From assembly GCF_030295705.1 (NCBI RefSeq), contig NZ_AP027274.1:1178001-1242000 (forward strand): a stretch of DNA of 64,000 bases, in the 5' to 3' direction. The notes beneath the pieces are model-generated. The model saw only the letters and a list, made by a program, of their open reading frames with translations. It was not told where the DNA came from and ran no database searches. This document shows positions 26,064 to 35,703 of this stretch, piece by piece (positions within the stretch are counted from its first letter, which is position 1; each line of letters starts with the position of its first letter). The position numbers and the translations under genes were made by a program. Source of the stretch: Polynucleobacter sp. TUM22923 (GTDB lineage: Bacteria; Pseudomonadota; Gammaproteobacteria; Burkholderiales; Burkholderiaceae).

Positions 26064-26720
26064 ATGAATCCCGAAAAGCGACAGGCCTTTTTTGAGCAAC
26101 TTAGGGCAAATAATCCCAACCCAGAAACTGAACTGGAATACAGCTCGCCCTTTGAACTCTTGATTGCGGTATTGCTATCCGCACAAGCGACCGATATTTC
26201 GGTAAACAAAGGTACAAGAGAGCTATTTAAGATCGCCAACACTCCGCAAGCACTATTGGATTTAGGTGAAGCAGGGGTCAAGCCTTTCATCCAGCATATT
26301 GGGTTATTTAATGCCAAGGGTAGACACATTCAAGAGACTTGCCATTTATTAGTAGGGCAATATGGCGGTGAAGTGCCGCAAGTTCGCGAGGACTTAGAGT
26401 CCCTTCCAGGTGTCGGTAGAAAAACGGCGAACGTTATTCTCAATACGGCTTTTGGACATCCGACTATGGCAGTAGACACGCATATCTTTAGAGTGTCTAA
26501 TCGCACGGGCTTAGCGCCTGGAAAAGATGTTGTGAAGGTTGAAGAGCAACTACTCAAGCGCATACCCAAGGAGTTTTTACAAGACGCACATCATTGGCTT
26601 ATTTTGCATGGGCGATATACCTGCAAAGCACGCAACCCTGAATGCGAGCAATGCATAGTCGAACCCCTCTGCAGCTTTAAGCAAAAAACTGGTAAAGGAA
26701 ATGTACGTGGCCCTATTTAA
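26064..26720 (+). CDS. nth: Endonuclease III
   Basis: The 218-aa base-excision-repair glycosylase/AP lyase acts on oxidised pyrimidines. It has the helix-hairpin-helix LPGVGRKTANVILN with the catalytic Lys, the Asp in AVDTHIFRVSNR, and the C-terminal [4Fe-4S] loop with spacing C-X6-C-X2-C-X5-C (CKARNPECEQCIVEPLC). It lies 2 bp after rnfB and overlaps the next gene. Confidence 0.96.
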   Translation: MNPEKRQAFFEQLRANNPNPETELEYSSPFELLIAVLLSAQATDISVNKGTRELFKIANTPQALLDLGEAGVKPFIQHIGLFNAKGRHIQETCHLLVGQYGGEVPQVREDLESLPGVGRKTANVILNTAFGHPTMAVDTHIFRVSNRTGLAPGKDVVKVEEQLLKRIPKEFLQDAHHWLILHGRYTCKARNPECEQCIVEPLCSFKQKTGKGNVRGPI

Positions 26721-27138
26721 TCCGACACGTGAAGAGGTGCGGCGTTTTTTCTGTGATACCTGGAAAAAGAAAATAGATAATCAGATTCTGGCTCCGATGG
26801 AAATGATTGCCAGCGACTGGATGATCCAACATCCCGAATATCACACATTGTTACTAAACCCAGAGAACGCTGTAGAGCAAGACTACACACCAGAGCGCGG
26901 GGAAACCAATCCCTTTTTACATCTCTCCATGCACTTATCGATCAGTGAGCAAGTCTCCATCGATCAGCCACCCGGGATTAAAGCAATCTCGGCGCAGCTC
27001 TGGAAGAAACTAGGAACAGAGCACGAGTCTCAACACGCCATCATGGAATGTTTAGGGCAGGTAATGTGGGAGACACAACGCGAGGGTCAGCCCCTTAGCC
27101 CCGAAAGATATCTCGAAGCACTAAAAAAATTGGTTTAG
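26707..27138 (+). CDS. DUF1841 family protein
   Basis: The protein is about 143 aa and begins ALFNPTREEVRRFFCDTWKK, typical of DUF1841, with conserved HLSMHLSISEQVSIDQPPGI and HAIMECLGQVMWE segments. Function is unknown. An ATG at 26701 is in frame, but only 1 bp separates it from the AAAGGA ribosome site. The GTG at 26707 has the better spacing, so I prefer it. The start lies inside the end of nth, suggesting coupled translation. Confidence 0.82.
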   Translation: MALFNPTREEVRRFFCDTWKKKIDNQILAPMEMIASDWMIQHPEYHTLLLNPENAVEQDYTPERGETNPFLHLSMHLSISEQVSIDQPPGIKAISAQLWKKLGTEHESQHAIMECLGQVMWETQREGQPLSPERYLEALKKLV

Positions 27139-27575
27139 CGTAATGCCGTAATCGCAGATTTAACAGCTGCTGATAGATTTTTTGCTAAGAGCTGACGCGC
27201 TTCAATTGCAGATGCTGATGTTTCCTGAGTCCTTTGCGACCACGCTGATCCTGGAAAGAAAGCATCGTCCCTATACCGAGGGATAACATGCCAATGAATA
27301 TGGGGCACCATATTTCCTAAGGCAGCTAAATTGATCTTATCGGGCTTCATCACTTGACGAATCGCCTGCTCCACCGCAAAGACAAGCGTCATTAAGTGCT
27401 CACGCTCACCATAACTGAGATCCGTCATCTCAGCGACGTGGTGATTCCATATGACCCTACAAAATCCAGGTAAGTCTGCGTCGTTTACCAAGATTACTCG
27501 GCAGTCATCCCCAAGCCAAATTAACTCACCCTCCTCGGATGAGGGGGCTACTGTACAAAGGGAACAAGTATTCAT
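27135..27575 (-). CDS. HIT-family protein (histidine triad)
   Basis: The 146-aa protein has the triad motif HIHWHVIPR (about 92-100) and N-terminal CSLC, a possible zinc pair. HIT proteins are nucleotide hydrolases or transferases; the substrate here is not identifiable. It is convergent with the DUF1841 gene, their stop codons overlapping by 4 bp. Confidence 0.87.
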   Translation of the reverse strand: MNTCSLCTVAPSSEEGELIWLGDDCRVILVNDADLPGFCRVIWNHHVAEMTDLSYGEREHLMTLVFAVEQAIRQVMKPDKINLAALGNMVPHIHWHVIPRYRDDAFFPGSAWSQRTQETSASAIEARQLLAKNLSAAVKSAITALR

Positions 27576-27591
27576 AGGCAGAATGTATATG

Positions 27592-27633
27592 AAAAAGGCA
27601 CCTAAGTCACTCTTATGGAGCTATTTAGGTGCC
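27592..27633 (-). terminator. Terminator of the aceA transcript
   Basis: Read on the minus strand, GGCACCTAA and TTAGGTGCC arms (9 bp, perfect) flank a 19-nt loop and are followed by TTTTT. It lies just downstream of the aceA stop codon. Confidence 0.7.
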
Positions 27634-27664
27634 GATAAACACTAAAACTAGGGGATGTACTAAG

Positions 27665-28963
27665 TTAGTGGAACTGCTCTTCTTCTGTTGAGCCTGTCAA
27701 AGCGGTTACTGAAGATTTACCACCCTGTATTACAGTCGTGACATCATCAAAGTAACCGGTGCCTACCTCTTGTTGATGCGATACGAATGTATAACCCCGA
27801 TCACGCGCTGCAAATTCTGGTTCTTGTACTTTTTCGACATACGCTGTCATGCCACGTTGCATATAGTCTTGAGCCAAATCGAACATGTTGTACCACATGG
27901 AATGAATACCAGCGAGGGTAATAAACTGATATTTGTAACCCATCGCACCCAATTCACGTTGGAATTTAGCAATCGTTGCATCGTCTAAATTCTTCTTCCA
28001 GTTGAAAGAGGGTGAGCAGTTATACGCCAGCATCTTGCCAGGAAATTTAGCGCGAATGGCCTCTGCAAACTGTCGAGCAAACTCTAAGTCAGGAGTACCT
28101 GTCTCGCACCACACCATATCGGCATAGGCGGCGTAAGCTAAACCACGAGAAATGGCCTGATCCAAACCCTTGCGTGTTTTATAGAAGCCTTCTGGAGTGC
28201 GCTCTCCTGTTAAGAATGGCTTATCGTTTGCATCGTAGTCAGAGGTTATTAAGTCGGCAGCTTCAGCATCTGTTCTAGCCAAGATAATTGTTGGTACACC
28301 CATAACATCGGCTGCTAGGCGAGCTGAAATCAATTTTTGGACTGACTCTGCTGTTGGTAATAAGACTTTGCCGCCGAGGTGACCGCACTTCTTTACTGAT
28401 GACAACTGGTCTTCAAAGTGAACCCCCGCTGCACCCTGCTTAATAAGCGCCTTACTGAGCTCAAAGGCGTTCAATACACCACCAAATCCAGCCTCAGCAT
28501 CCGCTACGATAGGAGCGAAATACTCTATGTAGCCAGCATCCCCTTTCTGAATTCCTTTAGCCGTTTGAATTTCATCAGCACGCTGAAAGGAATTGTTAAT
28601 CCGCTCAACCATCTTAGGAACAGAATCTACTGGATAGAGTGATTGATCTGGATACATTGCAGCAGAAGAATTCCCATCGGCAGCTACCTGCCAACCTGAC
28701 AAGTAAATCGCCTGAACACCTGCTTTTACCTGTTGCATTGCTTGACCACCAGTTAGAGCGCCTAAGCAGTTGACATAAGCCTCACTGTTTACTAAGTCCC
28801 ACAATCGTTCAGCCCCATGTTTGGCCAAAGTGTACTCAATCTTTAATGAGCCCCGCAGACGAACAACATCCTCAGCGGTATACCCACGAGTGATGCCCTT
28901 CCAGCGGGGATTAGTATCCCAATCCTTTTGTATTGCTGCAATTTCTGCTTTGCGATCTGCCAT
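27665..28963 (-). CDS. aceA: Isocitrate lyase
   Basis: The 432-aa enzyme of the glyoxylate shunt splits isocitrate to glyoxylate and succinate. Its catalytic signature KKCGHLGGK is near residue 190. Other family stretches are [29 protein letters not shown] and [17 protein letters not shown]. Use of acetate or fatty acids, or of PHB-derived acetyl-CoA from phaZ, would require it. No malate synthase is in the window. The upstream 250 bp contain palindromic GTGAAA/TTTCAC motifs likely involved in its control. Confidence 0.96.
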   Translation of the reverse strand: MADRKAEIAAIQKDWDTNPRWKGITRGYTAEDVVRLRGSLKIEYTLAKHGAERLWDLVNSEAYVNCLGALTGGQAMQQVKAGVQAIYLSGWQVAADGNSSAAMYPDQSLYPVDSVPKMVERINNSFQRADEIQTAKGIQKGDAGYIEYFAPIVADAEAGFGGVLNAFELSKALIKQGAAGVHFEDQLSSVKKCGHLGGKVLLPTAESVQKLISARLAADVMGVPTIILARTDAEAADLITSDYDANDKPFLTGERTPEGFYKTRKGLDQAISRGLAYAAYADMVWCETGTPDLEFARQFAEAIRAKFPGKMLAYNCSPSFNWKKNLDDATIAKFQRELGAMGYKYQFITLAGIHSMWYNMFDLAQDYMQRGMTAYVEKVQEPEFAARDRGYTFVSHQQEVGTGYFDDVTTVIQGGKSSVTALTGSTEEEQFH

Positions 28964-29140
28964 GGTTTTCTCCCTAAATTAAACAAAATATTGAGACGGT
29001 AAGTCTTATGTCTTATATAAGAGTTTATATAGAAAACGAATGCATGCAAGATTTATATTCAGTGTTATTAAGATTTAATAATTCAATTAAATCAATAACT
29101 TAAAATCAATATTTTATAATGTGGAAAAAAAGGATCAACA

Positions 29141-29210
29141 GGTGAAACATTTCACCGTTACAGCTAATAAGCAAGTTTTATCAGCAGAAACGGTGTTTCA
29201 TATTGTGAAA
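29141..29210. promoter_or_regulatory. Cluster of GTGAAA/TTTCAC palindromes upstream of aceA
   Basis: GGTGAAACATTTCACC (29141-29156, 7-bp arms) and TTTCATATTGTGAAA (29196-29210, 5-bp arms) lie 178-245 bp upstream of the aceA start, right after the MFS gene. The second is preceded by CGGTG. They look like repeated sites for a dimeric regulator of isocitrate lyase; the regulator is not identified. The rest of the 29.0-29.2 kb gap is AT-rich and shows no gene. Confidence 0.5.
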
Positions 29211-30458
29211 TTAAATGACTGACTTGGTTTTAAGGGTCGTCAAAGAAGCCACCTTAAATCCAGTCAAGATAATCATCAACTGCAACAGTGCCACGCCCAC
29301 AAATAATAATTTAGGTAAACCGGCGTCTAAGAAGATGCCAAATACCAGCGGGCTGAGAGCGGCGCCCAAATCAATTCCTGAATAGATAATGCCATAGACT
29401 CTGCCAGATGCCCCTGCTGGAGTAGCGGTACGAATCATCAAATCTCTTGAAGGTGCAGCAATACCTAAGCCGGCACCGATAACAATAAAGGGAATGACAA
29501 TTCCATCAAAGGGAACCCACCCTGTCGCCAACAATAAACCCATCAAAATACTACTCGTAAAGCAGATGGTGATGATGCGCTCCGGATTAGCAAAACGCTT
29601 AGCAAAATAACCACCCAGCAGCATCCCACCGGCTCCGCCCAAAGACATTAATGTCAAAAAATAATTACCCGCACTGACAGGTAGCGCATAAATTTGAAAA
29701 AGAGCACTCGGGGCAAATGACTGCATGCCGGTAGTGGCGGACATACTAAAGAAAAAGAAAATCCAACACAGCCATACGGCAGGTAGCTTTAGAAAAGCAA
29801 AAGTAGTGAGAGCCCCAGTGCCGGGGTTTGCGGCAGCATGAGTAGCCGCAGATTCTGCTTGACGCTCTTTTACATTATCAATGAGCCGTTCACGGCTTAA
29901 CCACAGCACTAAGAGTATTAACGCCTCAAGAACCGCGGCCGATAAGAAGGCAATTCGCCAGTCAGCAAGCGTTGCCATTGCAACCATAAAGGCTGGGGCA
30001 GCAGCCCAGCCCAGATAACCGGTTACGCCATGAATAGAATATGCATAAGGCAAATTTGGCGGGGAAATTTTATGATTGATTAAGGTGTAATCCACCGGGT
30101 GAAAAATACCATTACCGCAACCAGCAATCACTGCACCCATCACCAACATAGCGTACCCATTACTTTGCGAGTAAGTTAATGCAGCAAGGGCAAGTAGCCC
30201 AACCCCAACAAACAGTACTGGGCGAGCGCCGATACGATCGACTAAAAATCCAGAAGCTGCCTGAATGATGCAGGAGACGACAAAGAAAATCGTCATTAAC
30301 AAGCCTAGCTCTGCATAACTAAAGCCAAACTCTGCTTTGAGCCATGGGAACATCGGCGGCAAAATTAAATGAAAAAAGTGGGAGCTGCCGTGAGCCAAGC
30401 TAATTAAACCAACTACTCGGACATCACTGGCACGCCTTATTTGTAGCGCATCAATCAT
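29211..30458 (-). CDS. MFS transporter, fosmidomycin-resistance (Fsr)-like
   Basis: The 415-aa protein has about twelve membrane segments. VVGLISLAHGSSHFFHLILPP near the N-terminus and AGCGNGIFHPVDYTLIN in the middle are typical of the Fsr-like MFS branch, and the loop FLVDRIGARPVLF is the MFS A-motif. It probably exports a small compound; the substrate is unknown. It follows clpB by 19 bp on the same strand and may be co-transcribed with it. Confidence 0.83.
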   Translation of the reverse strand: MIDALQIRRASDVRVVGLISLAHGSSHFFHLILPPMFPWLKAEFGFSYAELGLLMTIFFVVSCIIQAASGFLVDRIGARPVLFVGVGLLALAALTYSQSNGYAMLVMGAVIAGCGNGIFHPVDYTLINHKISPPNLPYAYSIHGVTGYLGWAAAPAFMVAMATLADWRIAFLSAAVLEALILLVLWLSRERLIDNVKERQAESAATHAAANPGTGALTTFAFLKLPAVWLCWIFFFFSMSATTGMQSFAPSALFQIYALPVSAGNYFLTLMSLGGAGGMLLGGYFAKRFANPERIITICFTSSILMGLLLATGWVPFDGIVIPFIVIGAGLGIAAPSRDLMIRTATPAGASGRVYGIIYSGIDLGAALSPLVFGIFLDAGLPKLLFVGVALLQLMIILTGFKVASLTTLKTKSVI

Positions 30459-30477
30459 GTACCGAGTTTACTGCCAA

Positions 30478-33072
30478 TTACTTAGTGAAGATAAAGTCAC
30501 CCTTTTGATCGATATCGACTGGTACGGTGTCTTCAGGACCAAACTTTCCCTCCAGAATCATCTTCGAAACGGGGTTCTCGATATATTGCTGAATCGCTCT
30601 TTTTAGCGGTCTTGCCCCAAACACCGGATCAAACCCTACTTCTGCAATCTTCGCTAGGGCCGCATCGGTAACATCAAGATGCATATCGATTTTCGCAAGC
30701 CGGTCAGACAAGTTTTTAAGTAAGATCTTCGCAATATCGGCGATGTTGCCCTTATCTAGGCCGTGGAACACAACGATCTCGTCAATGCGATTGAGAAACT
30801 CTGGACGGAAATGCGTTTTAAGCTCTTCAAAGACTGCATCTTTTATCTCAATCTGCTTCTTACCGACCATAGACTGAATGAGATGCGAACCGATATTACT
30901 AGTCATCACAATCACGGTATTTTTAAAATCGACTGTGCGCCCCTGACCATCTGTTAAGCGACCATCATCCAATACTTGCAGTAGTACATTAAACACATCT
31001 GGATGCGCCTTCTCAATTTCATCAAACAAGATGACGCAGTAAGGATGACGTCGCACCTTCTCCGTTAGATAGCCGCCCTCTTCATAACCTACATAACCAG
31101 GGGGCGCTCCGATTAAACGCGCAACACTATGTTTCTCCATAAACTCACTCATATCAATACGAATGAGGTGTTCTTCGCTATCGAATAAGAAACCGGCCAG
31201 AGCCTTACAAAGCTCGGTCTTTCCAACGCCCGTTGGCCCCAAGAATAAGAATGAGCCATAGGGACGATGTTCTTCAGCAAGGCCCGCACGTGAACGACGG
31301 ATCGCATCTGATACCGCACGAATAGCCTCTTCTTGGCCTACTACTCGATGATGAAGTAACTCCTCCATCTTGAGTAATTTATCGCGCTCACCCTGCATCA
31401 TTTTGGACACCGGAATACCAGTTGCACGAGAAACTACCTCGGCAATTTCTTCTGCTCCTACCTGAGTACGCAACAACTTATTTTTAACTACGCCATCTTT
31501 ACTAATATTAGCCTCTGCAGCAGCGGCAGATTTCAGCTTAGCTTCTAGCTCTGGCAATTTAGCATATTGCAATTCAGCAACTTGCTCCAGCTTACCTGCA
31601 CGCTGCAGCTTCACTATGTCTGCGCGTACCTTTTCAATTTCTTCCTTGATGTGCGCTGCGCCTAAGACAGCGCCCTTCTCCGCCTTCCAAATCTCTTCTA
31701 AGTCAGCATACTCGGCACCTAAGCGCAAAATCTCATCTTCAATTAACGCTAAGCGTTTTTTAGAGGCATCATCCTTTTCCTTCTTGACGGCCTCCCGCTC
31801 AATCTTCAGCTGAATGAGACGGCGCTCTAGCTTATCCATGACTTCTGGCTTAGAGTCAATCTCCATACGAATACGAGAGCCTGCTTCATCTATTAGATCA
31901 ATCGCTTTATCGGGCAAGAAGCGATCTGTAATATAGCGATGAGAAAGCTCAGCAGCCGCCACAATCGCCGGATCCGTGATTTCAATACCATGATGCAGCT
32001 CATAGCGCTCTTGCAAGCCACGCAAGATGGCAATCGTTGCCTCTACAGTGGGCTCTTCCACCATGACTTTTTGGAACCGGCGCTCTAAAGCAGGGTCTTT
32101 CTCAATATATTTACGATATTCATCTAAGGTAGTGGCGCCAATACAATGCAATTCACCACGAGCCAAGGCCGGCTTGAGCATATTGCCCGCATCCATAGCG
32201 CCATCGCCCTTACCAGCCCCCACCATCGTATGAATCTCATCAATAAAGATAATCGTGCGACCCTCATCTTTAGCAACATCACTTAACACTGCTTTCAGGC
32301 GCTCCTCAAACTCACCCCGATATTTAGCGCCCGCCAAAAGTAACGCCATATCTAATACCAGGACACGCTTTTCTTTTAGGGTTTCGGGTACCTCGCCATT
32401 AATAATCCGCTGCGCTAAACCCTCTACAATCGCAGTTTTGCCAACCCCAGGTTCGCCAATTAATACAGGGTTATTTTTGCCGCGACGCTGCAGTATTTGA
32501 ATGGTGCGACGAATTTCATCATCCCGCCCAATCACTGGGTCTAGCTTACCCAAGCGTGCTCGCTCAGTTAAGTCCACTGTATATTTTTTAAGGGCTTCCC
32601 GTTGTCCTTCAGCATCGGCACTGTTCACTGACTCTCCTCCGCGGACTACATCAATAGCCGCCTCTAATGATTTACGATTCAAGCCGTTCTCACGTGCAAT
32701 CTTGCCAAGCTCACCTTTATCGTCAGCCACTACCAATAAAAATAGTTCGCCCGCAATAAACTGATCGCCTCGTTTCGTGGCTTCTTTTTCACACAAGTTA
32801 AACCAATTGCCTAAGTCACGGCCAACCTGCACTTCGCCATTTGTGCCCTGCACTCCAGGAAGATTGTTAATCAGCCTCTCAGAAGCTTTTTCTAGGCTGG
32901 CTACATTGACACCGGCACGGGTGAGTAAGCTTTTTGCGCCACCATCAGAATCTCGCAGCATGGCGATGAGCAGATGCGCTGGCTCGATAAATTGGTTATC
33001 TTTAGAGAGAGCTAAGCTTTGTGCCTCACTGAGCGCTTCTTGAAATTTAGTCGTGAACTTATCTATTCTCAT
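30478..33072 (-). CDS. clpB: ATP-dependent disaggregase ClpB
   Basis: The 864-aa Hsp100 chaperone resolves aggregates together with DnaK. It has an N-terminal Clp domain, a first AAA module with Walker [14 protein letters not shown] (about 205), a coiled-coil middle domain (about 410-525, Lys/Glu-rich) and a second AAA module with [14 protein letters not shown] (about 605). A heat-shock-type promoter is visible upstream. Confidence 0.97.
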   Translation of the reverse strand: MRIDKFTTKFQEALSEAQSLALSKDNQFIEPAHLLIAMLRDSDGGAKSLLTRAGVNVASLEKASERLINNLPGVQGTNGEVQVGRDLGNWFNLCEKEATKRGDQFIAGELFLLVVADDKGELGKIARENGLNRKSLEAAIDVVRGGESVNSADAEGQREALKKYTVDLTERARLGKLDPVIGRDDEIRRTIQILQRRGKNNPVLIGEPGVGKTAIVEGLAQRIINGEVPETLKEKRVLVLDMALLLAGAKYRGEFEERLKAVLSDVAKDEGRTIIFIDEIHTMVGAGKGDGAMDAGNMLKPALARGELHCIGATTLDEYRKYIEKDPALERRFQKVMVEEPTVEATIAILRGLQERYELHHGIEITDPAIVAAAELSHRYITDRFLPDKAIDLIDEAGSRIRMEIDSKPEVMDKLERRLIQLKIEREAVKKEKDDASKKRLALIEDEILRLGAEYADLEEIWKAEKGAVLGAAHIKEEIEKVRADIVKLQRAGKLEQVAELQYAKLPELEAKLKSAAAAEANISKDGVVKNKLLRTQVGAEEIAEVVSRATGIPVSKMMQGERDKLLKMEELLHHRVVGQEEAIRAVSDAIRRSRAGLAEEHRPYGSFLFLGPTGVGKTELCKALAGFLFDSEEHLIRIDMSEFMEKHSVARLIGAPPGYVGYEEGGYLTEKVRRHPYCVILFDEIEKAHPDVFNVLLQVLDDGRLTDGQGRTVDFKNTVIVMTSNIGSHLIQSMVGKKQIEIKDAVFEELKTHFRPEFLNRIDEIVVFHGLDKGNIADIAKILLKNLSDRLAKIDMHLDVTDAALAKIAEVGFDPVFGARPLKRAIQQYIENPVSKMILEGKFGPEDTVPVDIDQKGDFIFTK

Positions 33073-33111
33073 TTTGATTCCTTATTGGATCTGTAGATAT
33101 CTACCTATAGA

Positions 33112-33139
33112 ATATAAGGACATTATTGAAAATTTCAAG
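33112..33139 (-). promoter_or_regulatory. Sigma-32-type promoter of clpB
   Basis: On the minus strand CTTGAAA (33133-33139) is followed after 13 bases by CCTTATAT (33112-33119). This is a perfect -35 element and a reasonable match to the CCCCATNT -10 of heat-shock promoters, about 40 bp upstream of the clpB ATG. Confidence 0.65.
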
Positions 33140-33175
33140 TGTATTACCCTACTTAAAAGCGAATTTAACCCTACT

Positions 33176-33418
33176 TTGACTTGGCTTGTTTACCTCCTAG
33201 AGTGCGCTGATGGCAGTTATTACGCTGGCATTACCAATCGCCTAGAGCATCGGTTAGAGGCCCATAACTCAGGTGAAGGAGCCCGCTATACCCGTTCACG
33301 TCGGCCGGTAGCAGTGATAGCAACCCAAAGTCACCCGGATCGATCTGAAGCCTCGAAGGCAGAAGCAAGATTAAAACGCTTGCCTCGCTCCCAAAAGCGG
33401 GCGTTTTTCGAGGCCTAA
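33176..33418 (+). CDS. Small GIY-YIG nuclease-domain protein (YhbQ-like)
   Basis: The protein is about 80 aa and starts at TTG 33176, just before the domain: VYLLECADGSYYAGITN (GIY-YIG strands), HNSGEGARYTRSRRPV and the catalytic-region EA.LKRL.R. The frame is open to an ATG at 33053, but that ATG lies inside clpB and the added residues are not conserved, so I chose the TTG. A single GIY-YIG domain without partners suggests a stand-alone nuclease-like protein of unknown role. Confidence 0.75.
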   Translation: MTWLVYLLECADGSYYAGITNRLEHRLEAHNSGEGARYTRSRRPVAVIATQSHPDRSEASKAEARLKRLPRSQKRAFFEA

Positions 33419-33420
33419 AT

Positions 33421-33993
33421 TTAGCAGGCGCTTGATCTTTGCAAGTAATCGCCAAAACTAAAGATTGAGTTTGGTCCGAGTGGCACTTGCTCCACTTTCT
33501 TGAAGGTAGTCTTAACGACCCTTTGCACCTCACCCTTAGCCAATTTTTCAGGCTTAGTCTTGGGATTAATAAATGATAGGCGCTCTGGTGCAGACTGAAT
33601 CTCACTAAAGCGAGGAACATAGTCTTTGATTGCAGAAGACAGAGTGACATTAGCCATGCAACTAAGCATGTAGGCTTCCAAGGATTGATATAGTTCGCTG
33701 GCAATGTCGCATGCCTCAACCTTACGTTTTTTGATGTAATTCATCGCTAAAACAACATCCTTGATGGTCACCATTCCAGGGTCTTGCAGCAAGATATAGC
33801 CCCCACGACGTCCCTTGGTGCCCTTCACTATTCCAGCCGCACGTAGTGCGCTGAGTAAAAGCTCTATTCTGCTGATCGACAGATTTTGTCGCTGAGCTAA
33901 CTCCAATCCAGTTACGGGCCTAGCACTGTTTGAGTGAGAGGCGATATCCACCAAAGTATTGAGGGCTGCCTTTACTGCTGTTGTGATATCCAT
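33421..33993 (-). CDS. Rrf2-family transcriptional regulator
   Basis: The 190-aa protein has an Rrf2 winged helix (residues about 1-80: LNTLVDIASHSNSARPVTG, then TKGRRGGYIL). Only a few cysteines follow (VEACD, LSCMAN), spaced unlike the IscR cluster site, so it may not bind Fe-S. The C-terminal 80 residues look unstructured and basic. It is convergent with the GIY-YIG gene, stop codons 2 bp apart. Target genes are not evident. Confidence 0.75.
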   Translation of the reverse strand: MDITTAVKAALNTLVDIASHSNSARPVTGLELAQRQNLSISRIELLLSALRAAGIVKGTKGRRGGYILLQDPGMVTIKDVVLAMNYIKKRKVEACDIASELYQSLEAYMLSCMANVTLSSAIKDYVPRFSEIQSAPERLSFINPKTKPEKLAKGEVQRVVKTTFKKVEQVPLGPNSIFSFGDYLQRSSAC

Positions 33994-34124
33994 ATTGAAT
34001 TTGTCAGAAATGTAATATTAATTAATAAAGGTGAGTTGAATCACGAGATTTCAGTATGAAACTAATTTCATCTAGCTGCTGAGGCTGCCTTAGTAACCCT
34101 TTTCAGATGATGGTTTGGATGCGA

Positions 34125-34553
34125 TTAAGCGAGGCGAGGCCTTAATTCAGAAATCAACATTCTTAGAGGCTCTGGCCGTAAAAACTGACCTAACTCAACC
34201 CGCTGCTCTGATTGTTCGATATAAAATACTTTCTGGTGCTCTAACGGAGGAACCACTCTAGCCCACTGCGTATTGAATTCAAAACAAGTTTCTTTGTAGG
34301 CAATAAATTTTTTAACTATTAAGCGATTTCCATTGATTTCAATCTCTTCAAAATCGAGTGCATGGCGGCAATAAATTAAAAATCCAAGCGTTACTGCAGT
34401 GATTTCAATGGTTGTGAACACCAAAATCATTTTTACCCCAACGAGAAAAAACCCAATGCCAACCGTCAAGGAAAGGCAGACCAGCGCTAAATAAAATTGC
34501 AGCAACTGACGGGGGGACAATGCGCAATTACGTCGCATTCGCCAGATTTTCAT
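34125..34553 (-). CDS. DUF2244 membrane protein
   Basis: The 142-aa protein has a basic N-terminus (MRRNCALSPRQLLQFYL), two adjacent hydrophobic helices (about 18-60) and a cytoplasmic domain with FEEIEINGNRLIVKK and ARVVPP. This is the usual DUF2244 layout. Function is unknown. In many proteobacteria the family lies next to cytochrome oxidase genes; that is not the case here. Confidence 0.75.
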   Translation of the reverse strand: MKIWRMRRNCALSPRQLLQFYLALVCLSLTVGIGFFLVGVKMILVFTTIEITAVTLGFLIYCRHALDFEEIEINGNRLIVKKFIAYKETCFEFNTQWARVVPPLEHQKVFYIEQSEQRVELGQFLRPEPLRMLISELRPRLA

Positions 34554-34590
34554 TTCATCTCACTTGCTGGTGCTGGGTTTGGTGTGGCTA

Positions 34591-34746
34591 CTAACTAGTA
34601 GAAGCACTTTTCATATTTCTGGCTTTCTCAATTTGATCAGCGCTACGTTGCTGAAAGTCAACCATTGAGTGATGCCCCATTTGATAGCATGGGCAGTGCT
34701 TTCCTAAAATCCAACGGGCCAACTTAATACGTAATTTTTGAATCAT
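34591..34746 (-). CDS. Small hypothetical protein (51 aa)
   Basis: Starting at the ATG at 34746, preceded by GGAGAAT, gives MIQKLRIKLARWILGKHCPC as the first 20 residues, followed by YQMGHHSMVDF. It has an amphipathic basic N-terminal helix, then a CPC and a His pair that could bind a metal. A longer frame from 34803 lacks a better ribosome site. I do not recognise the family. Confidence 0.5.
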   Translation of the reverse strand: MIQKLRIKLARWILGKHCPCYQMGHHSMVDFQQRSADQIEKARNMKSASTS

Positions 34747-34780
34747 TTTATTCTCCAAATCAAATAGATTATTTAGTAGG

Positions 34781-34957
34781 TCAACTGGCCTTGGTGCTGT
34801 CATTTACCGAGGGAGGCTCAACGCTATTGCTGTCCTTCATGATGAGCTTTGGTGCACTCATTTTTTCCCCGTCCCAGATCTGGCCGCACCAGCACTCTCC
34901 TGCATCATTAATAATGCATACGCCCGATCCACAACAAAATCCTGCCGGTGGTTTCAT
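34781..34957 (-). CDS. Small cysteine-rich hypothetical protein (58 aa)
   Basis: The ATG at 34957 has GAGG at good spacing. The N-terminus MKPPAGFCCGSGVCIINDAG carries three of its five cysteines; ECWCGQIWDGE follows with the other two. The pattern suggests a zinc or Fe-S site; CCGSG resembles the oxidoreductase-like small domain, but the match is partial. It may be co-transcribed with the 51-aa gene just downstream. An opposite-strand frame (34791-34979) is less convincing. Confidence 0.5.
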   Translation of the reverse strand: MKPPAGFCCGSGVCIINDAGECWCGQIWDGEKMSAPKLIMKDSNSVEPPSVNDSTKAS

Positions 34958-35041
34958 CATTAACCTCACTGAACCTTAAAATAAACAATTAAGTCTATTC
35001 TAGAGTTTTTATCAAATTCCTGCTCTTACCCACCCTAACGA

Positions 35042-35662
35042 ATGAATGCACGAAATTTACCCCTTGAAGATCTGGGCTCTGGCAGCTTGATACCCGTATT
35101 AACAAGGGATGGCCAAGCACACTACCTTAGCACCGTCTTTCCTCCAGACCAAGCTGACGACTTGTTTCAGACTCTCATCGAGTCTGTTTTATGGCAGCCA
35201 GATCAAGTTATGATGTTCGGTAAGCTAGTGACGACCCGCAGAAAAGTGGCATGGATAGGAGATCCTGATTGCAGTTATACCTATTCCGGAATTGAACGTC
35301 AGCCTCAAGCCTGGACCCCAGCGCTATTGCTGATTAAAGCAAAAGCAGAAGCGTTGTCGGGATGTCAATTTAACTCCTGTCTAGCCAACCTTTACCACAG
35401 CGGTGACGAAGGTATGGGCTGGCATAGCGATAATGAAAAAGAATTAGATTCCAATATGCCAATCGCTTCATTTAGCCTTGGCGGAAGAAGAAAGCTCGCC
35501 TTTCGTCATCGAGATGATCAAGAAACCGTTGCTTTATTTTTAGAGCATGGCAGCTTGCTGATCATGCGCTCCCCGATTCAGGAGCACTGGCGCCATAGCC
35601 TATTAAAAACAAAGACACTGGTGGCTCCCCGAATTAATCTGACATTCCGAAAAATACGGTGA
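35042..35662 (+). CDS. alkB: AlkB-like 2-oxoglutarate/Fe(II) DNA repair dioxygenase
   Basis: The 206-aa protein resembles the short AlkB homologues (AlkB2/3-like), which reverse alkyl damage on DNA bases. It has iron ligands H and D in GMGWHSDNEKEL and the late His in QEHWRHSLLKT; RINLTFRKIR at the C-terminus binds 2-oxoglutarate. YSGIERQPQAWTP forms part of the nucleotide-binding lid. It stands alone between convergent or divergent neighbours. Confidence 0.88.
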   Translation: MNARNLPLEDLGSGSLIPVLTRDGQAHYLSTVFPPDQADDLFQTLIESVLWQPDQVMMFGKLVTTRRKVAWIGDPDCSYTYSGIERQPQAWTPALLLIKAKAEALSGCQFNSCLANLYHSGDEGMGWHSDNEKELDSNMPIASFSLGGRRKLAFRHRDDQETVALFLEHGSLLIMRSPIQEHWRHSLLKTKTLVAPRINLTFRKIR

Positions 35663-35703
35663 GATTAATAAATGACTGGTCTTTCGGTTTTTGGCTTTAG
35701 TTT

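Noticed and set aside
34791-34979. Plus-strand 62-aa frame overlapping the Cys-rich small gene
   Set aside because: The minus-strand frame has a good ribosome site and a metal-binding-like Cys pattern; the plus-strand one has neither.
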